Below are positions 1 through 8,834 of a stretch of DNA of 64,000 nucleotides, piece by piece. Every line of letters starts with the position of its first letter. Positions within the stretch are counted from its first letter, which is position 1. The stretch is from Devosia sp. YR412 (GTDB lineage: Bacteria > Pseudomonadota > Alphaproteobacteria > Rhizobiales > Devosiaceae), in the NCBI RefSeq assembly GCF_900110945.1, contig NZ_FOFL01000001.1, positions 248,001-312,000 of the forward strand, written 5' to 3'. Made by a program: the position numbers and the translations under genes. The notes under the pieces were generated by a model. It had not been told where the DNA came from, made no database searches, and worked only from the letters and a program-made list of their open reading frames with translations.

Positions 1-2
1 TG

Positions 3-293
3 TCCTCCGCCTTTGTCAGCCAGGCGTTCAACGGCGCCAAGCTGGTGAAGGGGTGGAACCACCTCCTGGCGGCCACGCTGGCGACTGATCCGGAGGTTGA
101 TGGCGGTCACCGGGTGGTCTTCCTGTCGAGCGACGATGCGGATGCGGTGCCGCCCGTGGCCGACTTGGCGAAGCGCCTTGGTTTCGCCCCCGTTGACCTG
201 GGGAAGCTCGATCAAGGTGGCGCACTGGTACACGCGCGCGGCCGCGTCTGGGGCCCTTTGATCTTCAAGGACATGTTCAAGAAGGAGCAGTAA
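3..293 (+). CDS. NADPH-dependent F420-reductase-like NAD(P)-binding protein, C-terminal part
   Basis: The gene enters from the left edge in frame 3, so only the last 96 residues are visible and no start can be assigned. The segment SQAFNGAKLVKGWNHLLA and the later DDADAVPPVADLAKRLGF and PVDLGKLDQGG are typical of the C-terminal half of the NADP oxidoreductase/F420 reductase family, which bind NADP through an N-terminal Rossmann fold lying outside the window. In bacteria without F420 these proteins are usually annotated only as NAD(P)-binding oxidoreductases, so the substrate is unknown. It converges on the next gene across a shared terminator. Confidence 0.7.
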   Translation, partial: SSAFVSQAFNGAKLVKGWNHLLAATLATDPEVDGGHRVVFLSSDDADAVPPVADLAKRLGFAPVDLGKLDQGGALVHARGRVWGPLIFKDMFKKEQ

Positions 294-295
294 CT

Positions 296-325
296 CCCGG
301 CGTTAGAATTCGCCCCAACGCCGGG
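296..325. terminator. Bidirectional hairpin terminator between convergent genes
   Basis: A perfect 9-bp stem (CCCGGCGTT at 296-304 pairing with AACGCCGGG at 317-325) closes a 12-base loop and is followed by AAGCTTTT on the plus strand. It lies directly between the stop codons of two convergent genes, which suits a shared terminator. Confidence 0.75.
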
Positions 326-331
326 AAGCTT

Positions 332-1120
332 TTAAACCGTTCTGATCGTGCCGCCATCGATGATGAACTCGGCGCCATGGATTGCGGTCGCGCGATCGGA
401 GGCGAGGTAGGCGATGAGATCGGCGACCTCTTCAGGCTCCGCGCCCCGCCCGATCGGGATGCCTCCCAAGGCGTTGAGCACGGACTGACGAGCGTCCTCG
501 GTCGTACCGCCGTTGGTAGACCGCAGCAGTTCGAGAAAGTCTGCGGTCGCTTCGGTCATGATCCAGCCAGGCGAGACCGAGTTCACGCGTACGCCCTTAG
601 GTCCGAGCTCCTTGGAAATCGACTTGCTGTAGGTTCGCAAGGCAGCCTTTGCAGCAGCATAGCCCGTCGTCGAATCGGGCAGCGGCAGCACCGATTGGAT
701 CGAGGTGATGTGCACCACCTGACCGGTGCCCCGCTCGACCATCTGCGGGATCAGGAGCCGATCGAGCCGAACCGTCGCCAGGAGGTTAAGGTTCAGCTCG
801 GCCAGCCAGTGATCCTCGGTCAGCGCCGCGAACCCGCCCGCCGGGGAAGCCGAGCCACCGATCACATGGGCAAGAATGTCGATGCCGCCTAGCCGCTCAA
901 GGGCGGCCTTGGCCAATGCTTCGCCACCTTGCGTAGTGGTCAGGTCCGCTTGGACATATTCGACACCCTCGATCGGATCTTTGATCGTGCGGGCGGCCGT
1001 GATGACCCGGGCTCCGCCGGCAAGGAAGCGTTCGATGGTAGCGCGGCCCAAACCCTTAGTGCCACCGCTGACGAGGACGCGCTTGCCGGCGAACTCCTTG
1101 GAATTGACCTCGATATTCAT
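332..1120 (-). CDS. SDR family NAD(P)-dependent oxidoreductase
   Basis: A 262-residue classical short-chain dehydrogenase. The N-terminal VLVSGGTKGLGRATIERF holds the glycine-rich nucleotide-binding motif. The catalytic Ser is in HITSIQSV, followed by YAAAKAAL (Tyr-x-x-x-Lys), and the C-terminus ends in the family hallmark EFIIDGGT. Length is normal. The start overlaps the stop of the upstream NTF2-like gene by 4 bases (1117-1120), so the two are co-transcribed and translationally coupled. Such SDR/NTF2/LysR triplets are common, but the substrate cannot be read from sequence. Confidence 0.9.
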   Translation of the reverse strand: MNIEVNSKEFAGKRVLVSGGTKGLGRATIERFLAGGARVITAARTIKDPIEGVEYVQADLTTTQGGEALAKAALERLGGIDILAHVIGGSASPAGGFAALTEDHWLAELNLNLLATVRLDRLLIPQMVERGTGQVVHITSIQSVLPLPDSTTGYAAAKAALRTYSKSISKELGPKGVRVNSVSPGWIMTEATADFLELLRSTNGGTTEDARQSVLNALGGIPIGRGAEPEEVADLIAYLASDRATAIHGAEFIIDGGTIRTV

Positions 1121-1446
1121 ACGGAGATCTTCAGCGTTTTGATGGCGTTCTCGGCCAGCGTGAAGCGATAGGTAAAGCGGATCGGGCTGCCCGGAAAGTT
1201 GCCGTGGCCGGGACCTTCAAGCACGATATCGCCGTTGTCGTCCGTTGCGGTCTCGGGGGTGAAGATCGCCTTAACGGGCAGCACTTCTTCGTCGAACAGC
1301 CGGCGGATCGCTGCCTGTCCCTCGAAGGTCTTGCCATTGTCGAGCAGGACGGCGTCGGGCGAGAAGGGCGTCGTCATCCCCTCAATGTCGAGGCGGGCAT
1401 TTGCATCGATGAAATTGGCGATCGGCTTGGCTAGTTTCAGTGACAT
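1117..1446 (-). CDS. SnoaL/NTF2-like domain protein
   Basis: A 109-residue single-domain protein with the cone-shaped NTF2-like fold signature: an N-terminal helix (ANFIDANARLDIEGMTTPF), a strand around FSPDAVLLDNGKTFEGQAAI, and a C-terminal antiparallel strand region FTYRFTLAENAIKTLKI. The family includes small cyclases, isomerases and ligand-binding proteins, so function is open. AAGGAG sits upstream of the chosen ATG. It is the first gene of a two-gene operon with the SDR and is divergent from a LysR regulator, a layout that usually means the regulator controls it. Confidence 0.8.
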   Translation of the reverse strand: MSLKLAKPIANFIDANARLDIEGMTTPFSPDAVLLDNGKTFEGQAAIRRLFDEEVLPVKAIFTPETATDDNGDIVLEGPGHGNFPGSPIRFTYRFTLAENAIKTLKISV

Positions 1447-1543
1447 TGGTCATCTCCTTGTTGGTGATGACACTAACTTAGCGATGGACTTTGCCCCTGA
1501 TAATCGACATAAAACGCCATAGCGTGTCACGGAGATCGGGATA
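1447..1543. promoter_or_regulatory. Divergent promoter region of the NTF2/SDR operon and lysR
   Basis: The 97 bases between the two divergent start codons are AT-richer than the flanks (for example AATCGACATAAAACGCCATA) and must hold both promoters. Distant half-sites TGACAC and GTGTCA are present near the two ends. I cannot assign a specific LysR operator. Confidence 0.4.
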
Positions 1544-2449
1544 ATGACGCGTCATTCACTGATCGAGCTTGAAGCGGTTCTGGCCATCGTTCGGTGCGGC
1601 TCGTTCCGTGCGGCATCTGTTGAACTCGGCATGTCGACAACTGCCATCAGCAACGCGGTGGGTAAACTCGAACGCGAGCTTGATGTGCGGCTATTCAACC
1701 GCACCACCCGCAGCGTATCGCTCACCTATGCGGGGCGGATCTTTGTCGCTCAGATCAAACCAGCGCTGGAGGACATCCAGAAGGCGATGAACACGGCGCG
1801 CGCCCAGCAGGAAACGCCCTCCGGCACCTTGCGTATCAATGCCTTTGCGACGGCAGCGCGTGAGATCATGTCGCCCTTGGTCCTGACTTACCTCCAGCGC
1901 TATCCGCAAGTTCACATCGACATCGTCACCGAAGGACGGCTTGTTGACGTCGTGGCAGCGGGCTTTGATCTGGGCGTTCGAAGCGCGGATTTGGTGCCAA
2001 GCGACGCGATCGCCATACCGCTGGGCCAGACGAGAAGTATCGCGGTCGTCGCGTCTCCCACCTTTTTCAAGGATAGGGCCATCCCCCAAGTGCCGCAGGA
2101 TCTGCTATCTCATCCCTGCGTTCGCGGGCGGCTTCCTGACGGTGCGCTGCTTCGATGGCGGTTCGTTAAGGACGGAGAAGAGGTGCAACTCGACGTTGAC
2201 GGTCAGATCACGCTCGACGAGGCATCGCTGGCGCGGATCGCGATCATCAATGGCGTGGGGATCGGCTATCTGATGGAGGCCGACGTCCAGGAGGACATCG
2301 CTGCTGGACGCCTTGTGCGCATTCTCGAAGACTGGACGCCGCCGCTCGATCCGCTGTGCCTCTACTATTATAATCGCCGCAATTCCTCAGCCGCCTTCCA
2401 GGCCTTTATTGCACTCGCGCGTGATTTCACCGCAGGAAAGCTCGCGTAG
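1544..2449 (+). CDS. LysR family transcriptional regulator
   Basis: A 301-residue LysR-type regulator. The N-terminal winged helix-turn-helix is clear: [17 protein letters not shown], then [18 protein letters not shown], then [11 protein letters not shown] periplasmic-binding-like effector domain fills the rest (from about residue 90, with [18 protein letters not shown]). It is divergent from the NTF2/SDR operon, so it most likely regulates that pair together with its own expression. The effector is unknown. Sequence style resembles the CrgA/AaeR-like subgroup that often sits beside SDR genes. Confidence 0.93.
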   Translation: MTRHSLIELEAVLAIVRCGSFRAASVELGMSTTAISNAVGKLERELDVRLFNRTTRSVSLTYAGRIFVAQIKPALEDIQKAMNTARAQQETPSGTLRINAFATAAREIMSPLVLTYLQRYPQVHIDIVTEGRLVDVVAAGFDLGVRSADLVPSDAIAIPLGQTRSIAVVASPTFFKDRAIPQVPQDLLSHPCVRGRLPDGALLRWRFVKDGEEVQLDVDGQITLDEASLARIAIINGVGIGYLMEADVQEDIAAGRLVRILEDWTPPLDPLCLYYYNRRNSSAAFQAFIALARDFTAGKLA

Positions 2450-2669
2450 CATCCTACGCAGTCAAAGGTGCGCTGTGCCGCGGTTATCTGGCCTTCGGAA
2501 CGTCTGCTATGGCAGCGGCCCGTCGTCAGACCGGACAGTCCGGAATCCACCCAGCTCGGAAGGTACGCAAAACGACATGCTACTTTGATCAGTCAGGGTA
2601 TTCCCTTGGCGTCCGAGCCTGGCAGACATAGACCCGCGTCGCCACAATCAGACGTTGGGCTGACGAACC

Positions 2670-3539
2670 CTACACTCGCTTGACCGACAGCACGTCGAAA
2701 GTTTTGTCGATGGTGTCCAGGGCACGATCATAGTCTGCGAGGGCCAGTGCGGCGATCAGCGTGTCGATAACGGCGAGCTGGGCGATGCGGCTGGTCATCG
2801 CTTCAGTGCGGAACTGGGTTTCGCGCGCCAGAGTGTGAAGCACGATATCGGTATGGGCCAGGAGCGGCGAGCGACCGAAATTGGTGACGGCGATGGTGGT
2901 GGCGCCGGCCTCCTTGGCCAGCTTGGTGGCGGTCAGCGTCTCGATAGTCGAGCCGGAATGCGAAATGGTCAGCACGGCGACCTCGGGGTCGCAAAGCGAG
3001 CCGGTGATCGCCATCACATGGCTGTCGACGCTGACCCGTGCATTGAGCCCGATCCGCAGCAGGCGATACATGGCATCCTCGGCGATCGGCGCGGCCGAAC
3101 CGATGCCGAACACTTCAACGCGCTTGGCAGCGCGGATGGCGGTTACCGCACGGGCCAATTGCGCCAGGTCCAGCGCATTGCGCGTATCCTGCAGTGCCTG
3201 CAGACCCCCGCCGAAGATTTTTGAGACCACATCGGCGAGGCCATCGCTGGCATTGAGGTCCTCGTGGATGAACTGGACCGGCTGCACCAGGTCGCGCGCC
3301 AGGGCCATTTTGATCTGCTGGAAGCCGCGCGCGCCGAGCTGCTGGCAGAGGCCGACGACGCTGCCTTCACTCGAACTGGTGCGTTCGGCAACCTCGGTCA
3401 CCGACATATGCACCACATCGGCGGCATGTTCGGCGATGAAATCGGCAATGCGGCCAGCGGTGGGGGCTAGGTCCGCGCGAATGGCGGAGATGCGATCGAG
3501 CACGTTCATCAGGCGCTCTTTCTGTTTCGGCTCTGCCAT
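2670..3539 (-). CDS. MurR/RpiR family transcriptional regulator
   Basis: A 289-residue regulator with an N-terminal RpiR-type helix-turn-helix (TAGRIADFIAEHAADVVHMS, then SSEGSVVGLCQQLGARGFQQ) and a C-terminal SIS sugar-phosphate-binding domain (VEVFGIGSAAPIAEDAMYRL and VLTISHSGSTIETL). SIS domains bind phosphosugars, so the inducer is probably a phosphorylated metabolite. An internal ATG (first residues MNVLDRISAI, base 3509) is an alternative start. The gene follows the HAD phosphatase by 33 bases and is divergent from the phosphoesterase/ABC operon, which it probably controls. Confidence 0.92.
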   Translation of the reverse strand: MAEPKQKERLMNVLDRISAIRADLAPTAGRIADFIAEHAADVVHMSVTEVAERTSSSEGSVVGLCQQLGARGFQQIKMALARDLVQPVQFIHEDLNASDGLADVVSKIFGGGLQALQDTRNALDLAQLARAVTAIRAAKRVEVFGIGSAAPIAEDAMYRLLRIGLNARVSVDSHVMAITGSLCDPEVAVLTISHSGSTIETLTATKLAKEAGATTIAVTNFGRSPLLAHTDIVLHTLARETQFRTEAMTSRIAQLAVIDTLIAALALADYDRALDTIDKTFDVLSVKRV

Positions 3540-3572
3540 TCGGGAACCCGTTTCATCATGAAATTCCGGCTA

Positions 3573-4328
3573 TTAGATCTCGGTCGTGACGGTTTCGCGA
3601 AGCAGGTCGGGCAGTTTTCCCGGCACGACCTGCCAGAAGGGCACGCCAAGGCCTGAGGCGCCGGCGCCGTCGGTGCGGGGATTGTCGCCGATCACCACGC
3701 AATGCTCGGGCGCAATGCCGATGCTCCGGCAGGCATGGCGAAACAGTTCGGGTTGCGGCTTGCCGATGACGCGATGCGGCACGGGGCCGGTCACTGCAAA
3801 CAGCGCTGCGGCCAGGGCGCCGGCCTCCGGCACCAGATAGCCGTCGGCACCCGGATGGCTGAGATCGGGCGCGGCAACCAGCACGTCGGCGCCGTCTCGC
3901 ACGGCTCGGGCGGCCATGGCCAGCTTGGCATAGGTGAACTGCCGGTCACGGGCGACGATCACCACCTGCGCATTCCGCTCGACCAGCTCGAAACCCATAT
4001 TGCGCGCCATGCGGCGCAGGGCAGGGGAGCCGAGCAGCACAAGCCGTGACCCCGGATACCGTTCCGCTGCGGCCTCCAGCGCCGTAACGCCGGCCAGAAC
4101 AATGCGCTCAGGCGGCAGCGGCAGCCGCCATTCGCGGAAGCGGCGGGCCAATTGGTCGGGCGTATGCTCGCTATCGTTGGAGACGATGGCAAAGCGGTCC
4201 GCGGTTGCGGCCAGCAGGTCCCTCGCACCCGGCAGCAGGTGCAAGCCAGAGGCCAAAGTACCATCGAGATCGATGAGAAACCCCCGGTGGGCGGCGAAAT
4301 TGAACGACACGCTAAGCACTCCTTGCAT
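3573..4328 (-). CDS. HAD-superfamily hydrolase, NagD-like (class IIA)
   Basis: A 251-residue HAD phosphatase. Motif I is FLIDLDGTLASG with both catalytic aspartates, motif II is AIVSNDSE, the lysine of motif III is in GKPQPELF, and motif IV is GDNPRTDG. The large C2-type cap between motifs II and III and the GKPQPE signature place it with NagD/phosphoglycolate/4-nitrophenylphosphatase relatives. It likely dephosphorylates a small phosphometabolite in the cytoplasm. It is first in an operon with the RpiR regulator and is divergent from a metallophosphoesterase, so phosphate-ester processing is a theme of this locus. Confidence 0.88.
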   Translation of the reverse strand: MQGVLSVSFNFAAHRGFLIDLDGTLASGLHLLPGARDLLAATADRFAIVSNDSEHTPDQLARRFREWRLPLPPERIVLAGVTALEAAAERYPGSRLVLLGSPALRRMARNMGFELVERNAQVVIVARDRQFTYAKLAMAARAVRDGADVLVAAPDLSHPGADGYLVPEAGALAAALFAVTGPVPHRVIGKPQPELFRHACRSIGIAPEHCVVIGDNPRTDGAGASGLGVPFWQVVPGKLPDLLRETVTTEI

Positions 4329-4343
4329 GGTGTGAAAGTGCGT

Positions 4344-4356
4344 TGAGATAGTCTCA
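4344..4356. promoter_or_regulatory. Candidate RpiR operator (palindrome TGAGA-N3-TCTCA)
   Basis: A perfect inverted repeat with 5-base arms lies 16 bases upstream of the HAD start in the divergent intergenic region, and another TGAGA half occurs at 4377-4381. The surrounding AT-rich stretch (about 4365-4377) suits promoter DNA. Assignment to the neighbouring RpiR protein is by position only. Confidence 0.4.
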
Positions 4357-4452
4357 GTGTCAAGTCGTATAAAAAATGAGATGTGTTCATATGGCTGTCA
4401 CAGAGGCTGACTATTGATGCCGCCAACGACACCCACCGCCGAGGACAGCGCC

Positions 4453-5310
4453 ATGAAGATCGCCATCATCACCGACATCCATCACGGTCCGAAATCACAT
4501 ACCAAGGAGACGGGCTGGGATGGCATGGCGACCATGGAAGCCTTTGTCGAGCATGCCAATGCCATTGGTGCCGACCTGCTGCTCGACTTAGGCGACCATA
4601 TCTCGGACACCGACTACGCAACCGACGTTCGCGCCGCCACCGAAGTCGCCAATACGCTGGCCCAGTTCAAGGGGCCGCGCTACCACGTCGTCGGCAATCA
4701 TGACGTGACCAACCTGTCGATCGGCGACAATGAAGAAATTTTCGGCCAGTCGATGCAGAGCCAGGTGTTCGACCTGGGTGCTGCCCGGCTGATCCTCTGG
4801 CAGCCCGGCGTTAATATCGGCCTGCCCGGCGGCTTCGCGCCCACCACCGATGCGCTTCCCTGGCTGGTCGAAACCCTCAAGGCCGACAGCAAGCCGGCCA
4901 TCATCGCTACCCACGTACCCCTGTCCGGCCATAGCCAGATCGGCAATTTCTACTTCGAGAACAATGCCGAATATTCCACCTATCCTGACCACGCCGCTGT
5001 ACGTCGGGCCGTCGAGGCAACCGGCAATGCCGCCATGTGGCTGGCCGGCCATGTGCACTGGAACACGGTGACCCCGGTTGGCGGCATCCACCATGTCACC
5101 ATCCAGTCGATGTCGGAACGCTTCACCACTGCGCCGGTCTCGGCCAATGCCTTTGCCGTGCTCGACATCAACGACGGCGTGGCCCAGCTCGAGGTGCTTG
5201 GCAATGATCCGTTCGGCGCCCGCATACAGTTCCGCCGCTCGGCCGATCGCGCCTGGCTGGCCCCGATGGGTCCCTTCGCACAATCGCTGCCCGAGCTTGA
5301 AAATGCTTGA
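4453..5310 (+). CDS. Calcineurin-like metallophosphoesterase
   Basis: A 285-residue cytoplasmic metallophosphoesterase with all binuclear-metal motifs: the D-x-H motif in ITDIHHG, LLDLGDH, GNHD, a later ATHVPLSGH histidine, and GHVHWN. No signal peptide. I take the ATG at 4453, which has GAGGAC upstream and begins MKIAIITDIHHG; an upstream ATG at 4414 would add an unlikely proline-rich tail. The family hydrolyses phosphomonoesters or phosphodiesters (GpdQ, cyclic nucleotides and others). It is the first gene of an ABC operon, overlapping the permease by 8 bases, so its substrate probably arrives through that importer. Confidence 0.88.
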   Translation: MKIAIITDIHHGPKSHTKETGWDGMATMEAFVEHANAIGADLLLDLGDHISDTDYATDVRAATEVANTLAQFKGPRYHVVGNHDVTNLSIGDNEEIFGQSMQSQVFDLGAARLILWQPGVNIGLPGGFAPTTDALPWLVETLKADSKPAIIATHVPLSGHSQIGNFYFENNAEYSTYPDHAAVRRAVEATGNAAMWLAGHVHWNTVTPVGGIHHVTIQSMSERFTTAPVSANAFAVLDINDGVAQLEVLGNDPFGARIQFRRSADRAWLAPMGPFAQSLPELENA

Positions 5311-6226
5311 TCAACTAGCCCGCCGCACCCTGGGGGCGATCGCGACGCTCGGCGTCGTCATCGTCGCCGTGTTCTTCGCGACCCGCCTGTCAGGCAATGC
5401 GGCGGACTATCTGCTGCCGCCTGGCATCGACGCCAATACCAAGGCGCTGATGGTCACGCGCATGGGGCTGGACCAGCCCCTGCTGCTGCAGTTCTGGCAC
5501 TATCTGCAAGGCCTGTTCAGCGGCGACATGGGCACGAGCCTCTTCGAACGACGTCCGGTGCTCGATATCTATGCCGAGCGACTACCCAATACGCTGATGC
5601 TGTTTGCCTATGCCCTGGGTCTGGCCGTGGTGCTTGGCCTGCCACTGGGCCTCGCGGCCGCCTTGAACCGTGGCAATGCCCTGGGCGCCGCGATCAGCAG
5701 CATCGCCTTCGTCGGCTATGCAACGCCCAATTTCGTGCTGGCGATCATCATAATCCTGGTCTTCTCGTTCAACCTGCACTGGCTGCCCAGTTCCGGCTCG
5801 ATGAGCCCGATCCACTTCCTGATGCCATCCATTGTGCTGGCCGCGCCCATGCTGGCCGAGATCATCCGTTTCACCCGCAACGCCATGCTCGACGTGCTGG
5901 GCAAGGACTATCTGCGCACCGCCCGCGCCAAGGGCCTGCCCGAGCATCTGGTGGTGGGCAAGCATGCCCTGCGCAATGCCGCCATCCCGGTGGTGACCAT
6001 CATTGGCCTGCAGGTCGCCGGAATGGTGGCACGCGTCGTCATCGTCGAGAGCGTCTTCGCCACCAAGGGCATTGGTGACCTCGTGGTCTTTGCAGCCATC
6101 GGCCGCGACTATCCGGTGCTGCAGTTAGGGGTGATCCTGATTGCCCTGATCGTCGTTAGCTCCTCGCTCATCGTCGACTTCGCCTACGCCGCTCTCGATC
6201 CTCGCGTGAAAGTTGCAGCATCATGA
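5303..6226 (+). CDS. Dpp/Opp-type ABC transporter permease (DppB-like)
   Basis: A 307-residue inner-membrane permease starting at MLDQLARRTLGAI, 8 bases inside the preceding gene. About six membrane segments are visible. The N-terminal region with LDQPLLLQFWHYLQGLFSGDMG is characteristic of the DppB/OppB family, and the cytoplasmic EAA loop is DYLRTARAKGLPEHLVVGKHALRNA. It pairs with the DppC-like protein that follows, overlapping it by 4 bases. The family imports peptides, nickel, oligosaccharides and other solutes. Confidence 0.93.
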   Translation: MLDQLARRTLGAIATLGVVIVAVFFATRLSGNAADYLLPPGIDANTKALMVTRMGLDQPLLLQFWHYLQGLFSGDMGTSLFERRPVLDIYAERLPNTLMLFAYALGLAVVLGLPLGLAAALNRGNALGAAISSIAFVGYATPNFVLAIIIILVFSFNLHWLPSSGSMSPIHFLMPSIVLAAPMLAEIIRFTRNAMLDVLGKDYLRTARAKGLPEHLVVGKHALRNAAIPVVTIIGLQVAGMVARVVIVESVFATKGIGDLVVFAAIGRDYPVLQLGVILIALIVVSSSLIVDFAYAALDPRVKVAAS

Positions 6227-7128
6227 CCGAGCTGACCGCCACAATCGCCCCGACGCTGGCGCCGACCCGCAAGGGCAAGCCGAGCCTGTTCGCCACCCTC
6301 TGGTCGCGCGCCAATCTGTTTACCCGCATCAATCTGGGCGCCTTCGCGCTGGTACTGATCGTGGCCGCCACGGCGCATTGGATCGCCCCCTTCGATCCCG
6401 ATGCGCAAAAGCTCCTCGCCCGGCTCAAGCCGCCAATGGGTTTTGCCGGCGCCAATGGCACCAATATCCTGGGCACCGACCAGCTCGGCCGGGACCTCCT
6501 GAGCCGCACGCTCCATGGCCTGCAGCTGACCATGGCGATCGCGCTGATCGGCTCGCTGATCAGTCTGGTGCTTGGCACCACGCTGGGTGTCGTCGCCGGC
6601 TATGCCCGTGGCTGGTTTGGCGGCTTCATCATGGCCGTGGTGGATATCCAGCTCGCCATTCCCTTCACCCTGATTGCCCTCGTGGTGATTGCCGTCTTCG
6701 GCAATTCGCTGCCGGTGCTGATCATCACCATCGGCCTGGCCGGCTGGGAAGTCTACGCCCGCATTGTCCGCGCCCAGGTGCTGGCCACGTCGCGCATGCC
6801 CTTCGTCGAAGCGGCCGTGGCGGCCGGCGCCAAGCATGATCGCATCCTCTTCAAGCACATCCTGCCCAACATCGTCTCGCCGATCATCGTGGTCTGGACC
6901 ATGACCTTTTCGGCGCTGATCCTGGCAGAATCCTCGCTCTCTTTCCTCGGCCTCGGGGTGCAGCCGCCAACGGCAACCCTGGGCTCCATGGTCGGCCTCG
7001 GTCGCGACTACCTGGCCTCGACGCCCTGGATCGCTCTCGTGCCGGCCATCGCCATCATGTTCGTTTCGCTCCAGGTCCTGCTGATAGGCGACTGGCTGCG
7101 CGACGCGCTCGATATCCGCCTCAAGTAA
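6223..7128 (+). CDS. Dpp/Opp-type ABC transporter permease (DppC-like)
   Basis: A 301-residue permease with the DppC-type N-terminal cytoplasmic tail and TM1, then the conserved motif NILGTDQLGRDLLSRTLHG, and an EAA loop (MPFVEAAVAAGAKHDRILFK, then HILPN). The C-terminal segment SLSFLGLGVQPPTATLGSM is the family hallmark. The ATG overlaps the stop of the DppB-like gene. Together the two form the heterodimeric channel fed by the binding protein at 7223. Confidence 0.93.
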   Translation: MTELTATIAPTLAPTRKGKPSLFATLWSRANLFTRINLGAFALVLIVAATAHWIAPFDPDAQKLLARLKPPMGFAGANGTNILGTDQLGRDLLSRTLHGLQLTMAIALIGSLISLVLGTTLGVVAGYARGWFGGFIMAVVDIQLAIPFTLIALVVIAVFGNSLPVLIITIGLAGWEVYARIVRAQVLATSRMPFVEAAVAAGAKHDRILFKHILPNIVSPIIVVWTMTFSALILAESSLSFLGLGVQPPTATLGSMVGLGRDYLASTPWIALVPAIAIMFVSLQVLLIGDWLRDALDIRLK

Positions 7129-7132
7129 GACC

Positions 7133-7150
7133 CCGGCGCCATGGCGCCGG
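7133..7150. promoter_or_regulatory. 18-bp perfect palindrome ahead of the binding-protein gene
   Basis: CCGGCGCCATGGCGCCGG is fully self-complementary and sits 4 bases after the permease stop. In RNA it would form a tight hairpin, the kind often found between permease and binding-protein genes where it protects or separates mRNA segments. There is no T-run, so it is probably not a terminator. Confidence 0.5.
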
Positions 7151-7222
7151 CCCCAAATCCCCTTTCATTCGATGTCCTCCCGACACCGAACCCTTGCGCC
7201 TGCCTTTCAAAGGACCAGACAG

Positions 7223-8770
7223 ATGATCAAGACGCTACTTTCGACACTCGCCCTCAGCACCATGCTGATCTCGGCCGCTTCCGCCCAGTCGCTCACCGTC
7301 GGCGTGCAGAACCTGCCGCCCTGGCTCGATCCGGGCAAGGATTTCGGCAACCAGGGCAGCCAGATCTATTTCAACAGCTTCGATCCGCTGATCCTCAAGG
7401 ACTATTCGCAGGCCGGCGCCAGCTTCAAGCCGGGCCTTGCCACCGCCTGGGAAAGCCTGTCGCCGACCGAATTCCAGGTCACCCTGCGCGAGGGCGTGAA
7501 ATTCCAGAACGGCGACGCGATGACCGCCGATGACGTGGTGTTCTCCTTCGAACGAATCCTGCAGGACATGACGCCTGAATTTGCCGGCATTCACCGCCAG
7601 TTCTTCGACAATTTTGCCAAGGTCGAAAAGCTCGACGAAACCACGGTCAAGTTCACCACCACCAAGCCCGAGCCGCTGTTCGAGATCCTGCTCAACACGT
7701 CGGAAGCGTCGATCGTGCCGAAGAACTACATCGCCGGCCTGTCGGGCGACACCGCCGCGGTGGAGCCGTCAGATTTCGACGCCTTCATGCTCAAGCCCGT
7801 CGGCACCGGTCCCTACGCCATCTCCTCTTTCCAGCCCGGCGAAAACCTGGTCTGGACCCGTTTCGACGGCTATTGGGGTGACCAGGCCCCGATGGAAACC
7901 GTCACCCTGCGCCGCATCCCGGAGCTGGCCACCCGCGTCACCGCTCTCGCGAATGGCGAAGTCGACCTGATCACCAATGTGCCGCCTGACCAGCTGGCGA
8001 CCATCGAAGGCAATTCGGCGCTCAAGGTCGTGGGCAATGTGACGCCGCTGTTCCACATCATCTTCTTCAACACCCGAAATCCCTCGATGGCCAATCCCAA
8101 GCTGCGCCAGGCGCTCAGCATGGGCATTGACCGCAACCTGCTCAACGAAGCCCTGTGGGGCAATGACGCGCTGGTGCCCAACACCCATAGCTATGCCCAG
8201 TATGGCGCGCTGAACGACACGACGAGCGAGACCTTTGAATATAACCCCGAACAGGCCAAGGCCTTGCTGGCCGAGGCCGGGTATGACGGCTCGACCATCC
8301 GCTTCGATACCGACCCGGTCTATTACACCAATGGTCTGCTCGCAGCCCAGGCGATCCAGGAAATGTGGGCCGAGATCGGCGTCAAGGCCGAGATCAACGT
8401 GACCACCAAATGGACCGGCCCCGATGCCGACATGCAGGTGCGCAACTGGTCCAACCCGATGTATTTCGCCGATCCGGCCGGCTCGTTCGGCGTGATGTGG
8501 TCGCCTAAGGGTTCGGGCACCGAAATGGCATGGTCGCCCAACGAAGCCTATCCGGCCCTTTGGGACAAGTTCCGCTATTCGACCGACCTGGCCGTGCGGC
8601 AGGAGGCCTATGGCGAGATCATGGCCTATGTGAAGCAGGAAATGCCCTTCGTGGTGCTCTATCAGCCCTATGAAAGCTACGGCATGCGCCAGGGCGTCAA
8701 CTGGGCGCCGCTGCCTGGCCACATCCCCTATGTGCTCGACTTCCGCGCCGGTTCCGTCACCGTCGAATAA
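7223..8770 (+). CDS. ABC transporter substrate-binding protein, family 5 (DppA/OppA-like)
   Basis: A 515-residue periplasmic binding protein. AAAGGACC precedes the ATG at 7223, and the N-terminus MIKTLLSTLALSTMLISAAS-AQS is a clean signal peptide. The solute-binding family 5 pattern is clear: FQVTLREGVKFQNGDAMTAD and VVFSFERIL, then VGTGPYAISSF and FFNTRNPSMANPKLRQALSM. It supplies the adjacent DppB/DppC/fused-ATPase importer. Family 5 ligands range from peptides to sugars and opines. The neighbouring phosphoesterase and HAD genes hint at a phosphorylated ligand, which is inference only. Confidence 0.93.
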   Translation: MIKTLLSTLALSTMLISAASAQSLTVGVQNLPPWLDPGKDFGNQGSQIYFNSFDPLILKDYSQAGASFKPGLATAWESLSPTEFQVTLREGVKFQNGDAMTADDVVFSFERILQDMTPEFAGIHRQFFDNFAKVEKLDETTVKFTTTKPEPLFEILLNTSEASIVPKNYIAGLSGDTAAVEPSDFDAFMLKPVGTGPYAISSFQPGENLVWTRFDGYWGDQAPMETVTLRRIPELATRVTALANGEVDLITNVPPDQLATIEGNSALKVVGNVTPLFHIIFFNTRNPSMANPKLRQALSMGIDRNLLNEALWGNDALVPNTHSYAQYGALNDTTSETFEYNPEQAKALLAEAGYDGSTIRFDTDPVYYTNGLLAAQAIQEMWAEIGVKAEINVTTKWTGPDADMQVRNWSNPMYFADPAGSFGVMWSPKGSGTEMAWSPNEAYPALWDKFRYSTDLAVRQEAYGEIMAYVKQEMPFVVLYQPYESYGMRQGVNWAPLPGHIPYVLDFRAGSVTVE

Positions 8771-8779
8771 TGCGCTCAC

Positions 8780-8814
8780 CCGGGCCGGCACTCTCTGCGC
8801 CGGCCCGGACTTTT
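8780..8814 (+). terminator. Hairpin after the binding-protein gene (attenuator or weak terminator)
   Basis: A perfect 10-bp GC-rich stem (8780-8789 with 8799-8808) and 9-base loop is followed by ACTTTT. It stands between the highly expressed binding-protein gene and the ATPase gene, where partial termination would lower ATPase levels. Confidence 0.6.
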
Positions 8815-8834
8815 CCCGTAAGAAAGGACCGGCC

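Noticed and set aside
8670..8834. Upstream extension of the fused ATPase into the binding-protein gene
   Set aside because: The extension is out of frame with the binding protein and has no family similarity. A strong ribosome-binding site precedes the ATG at 8835.
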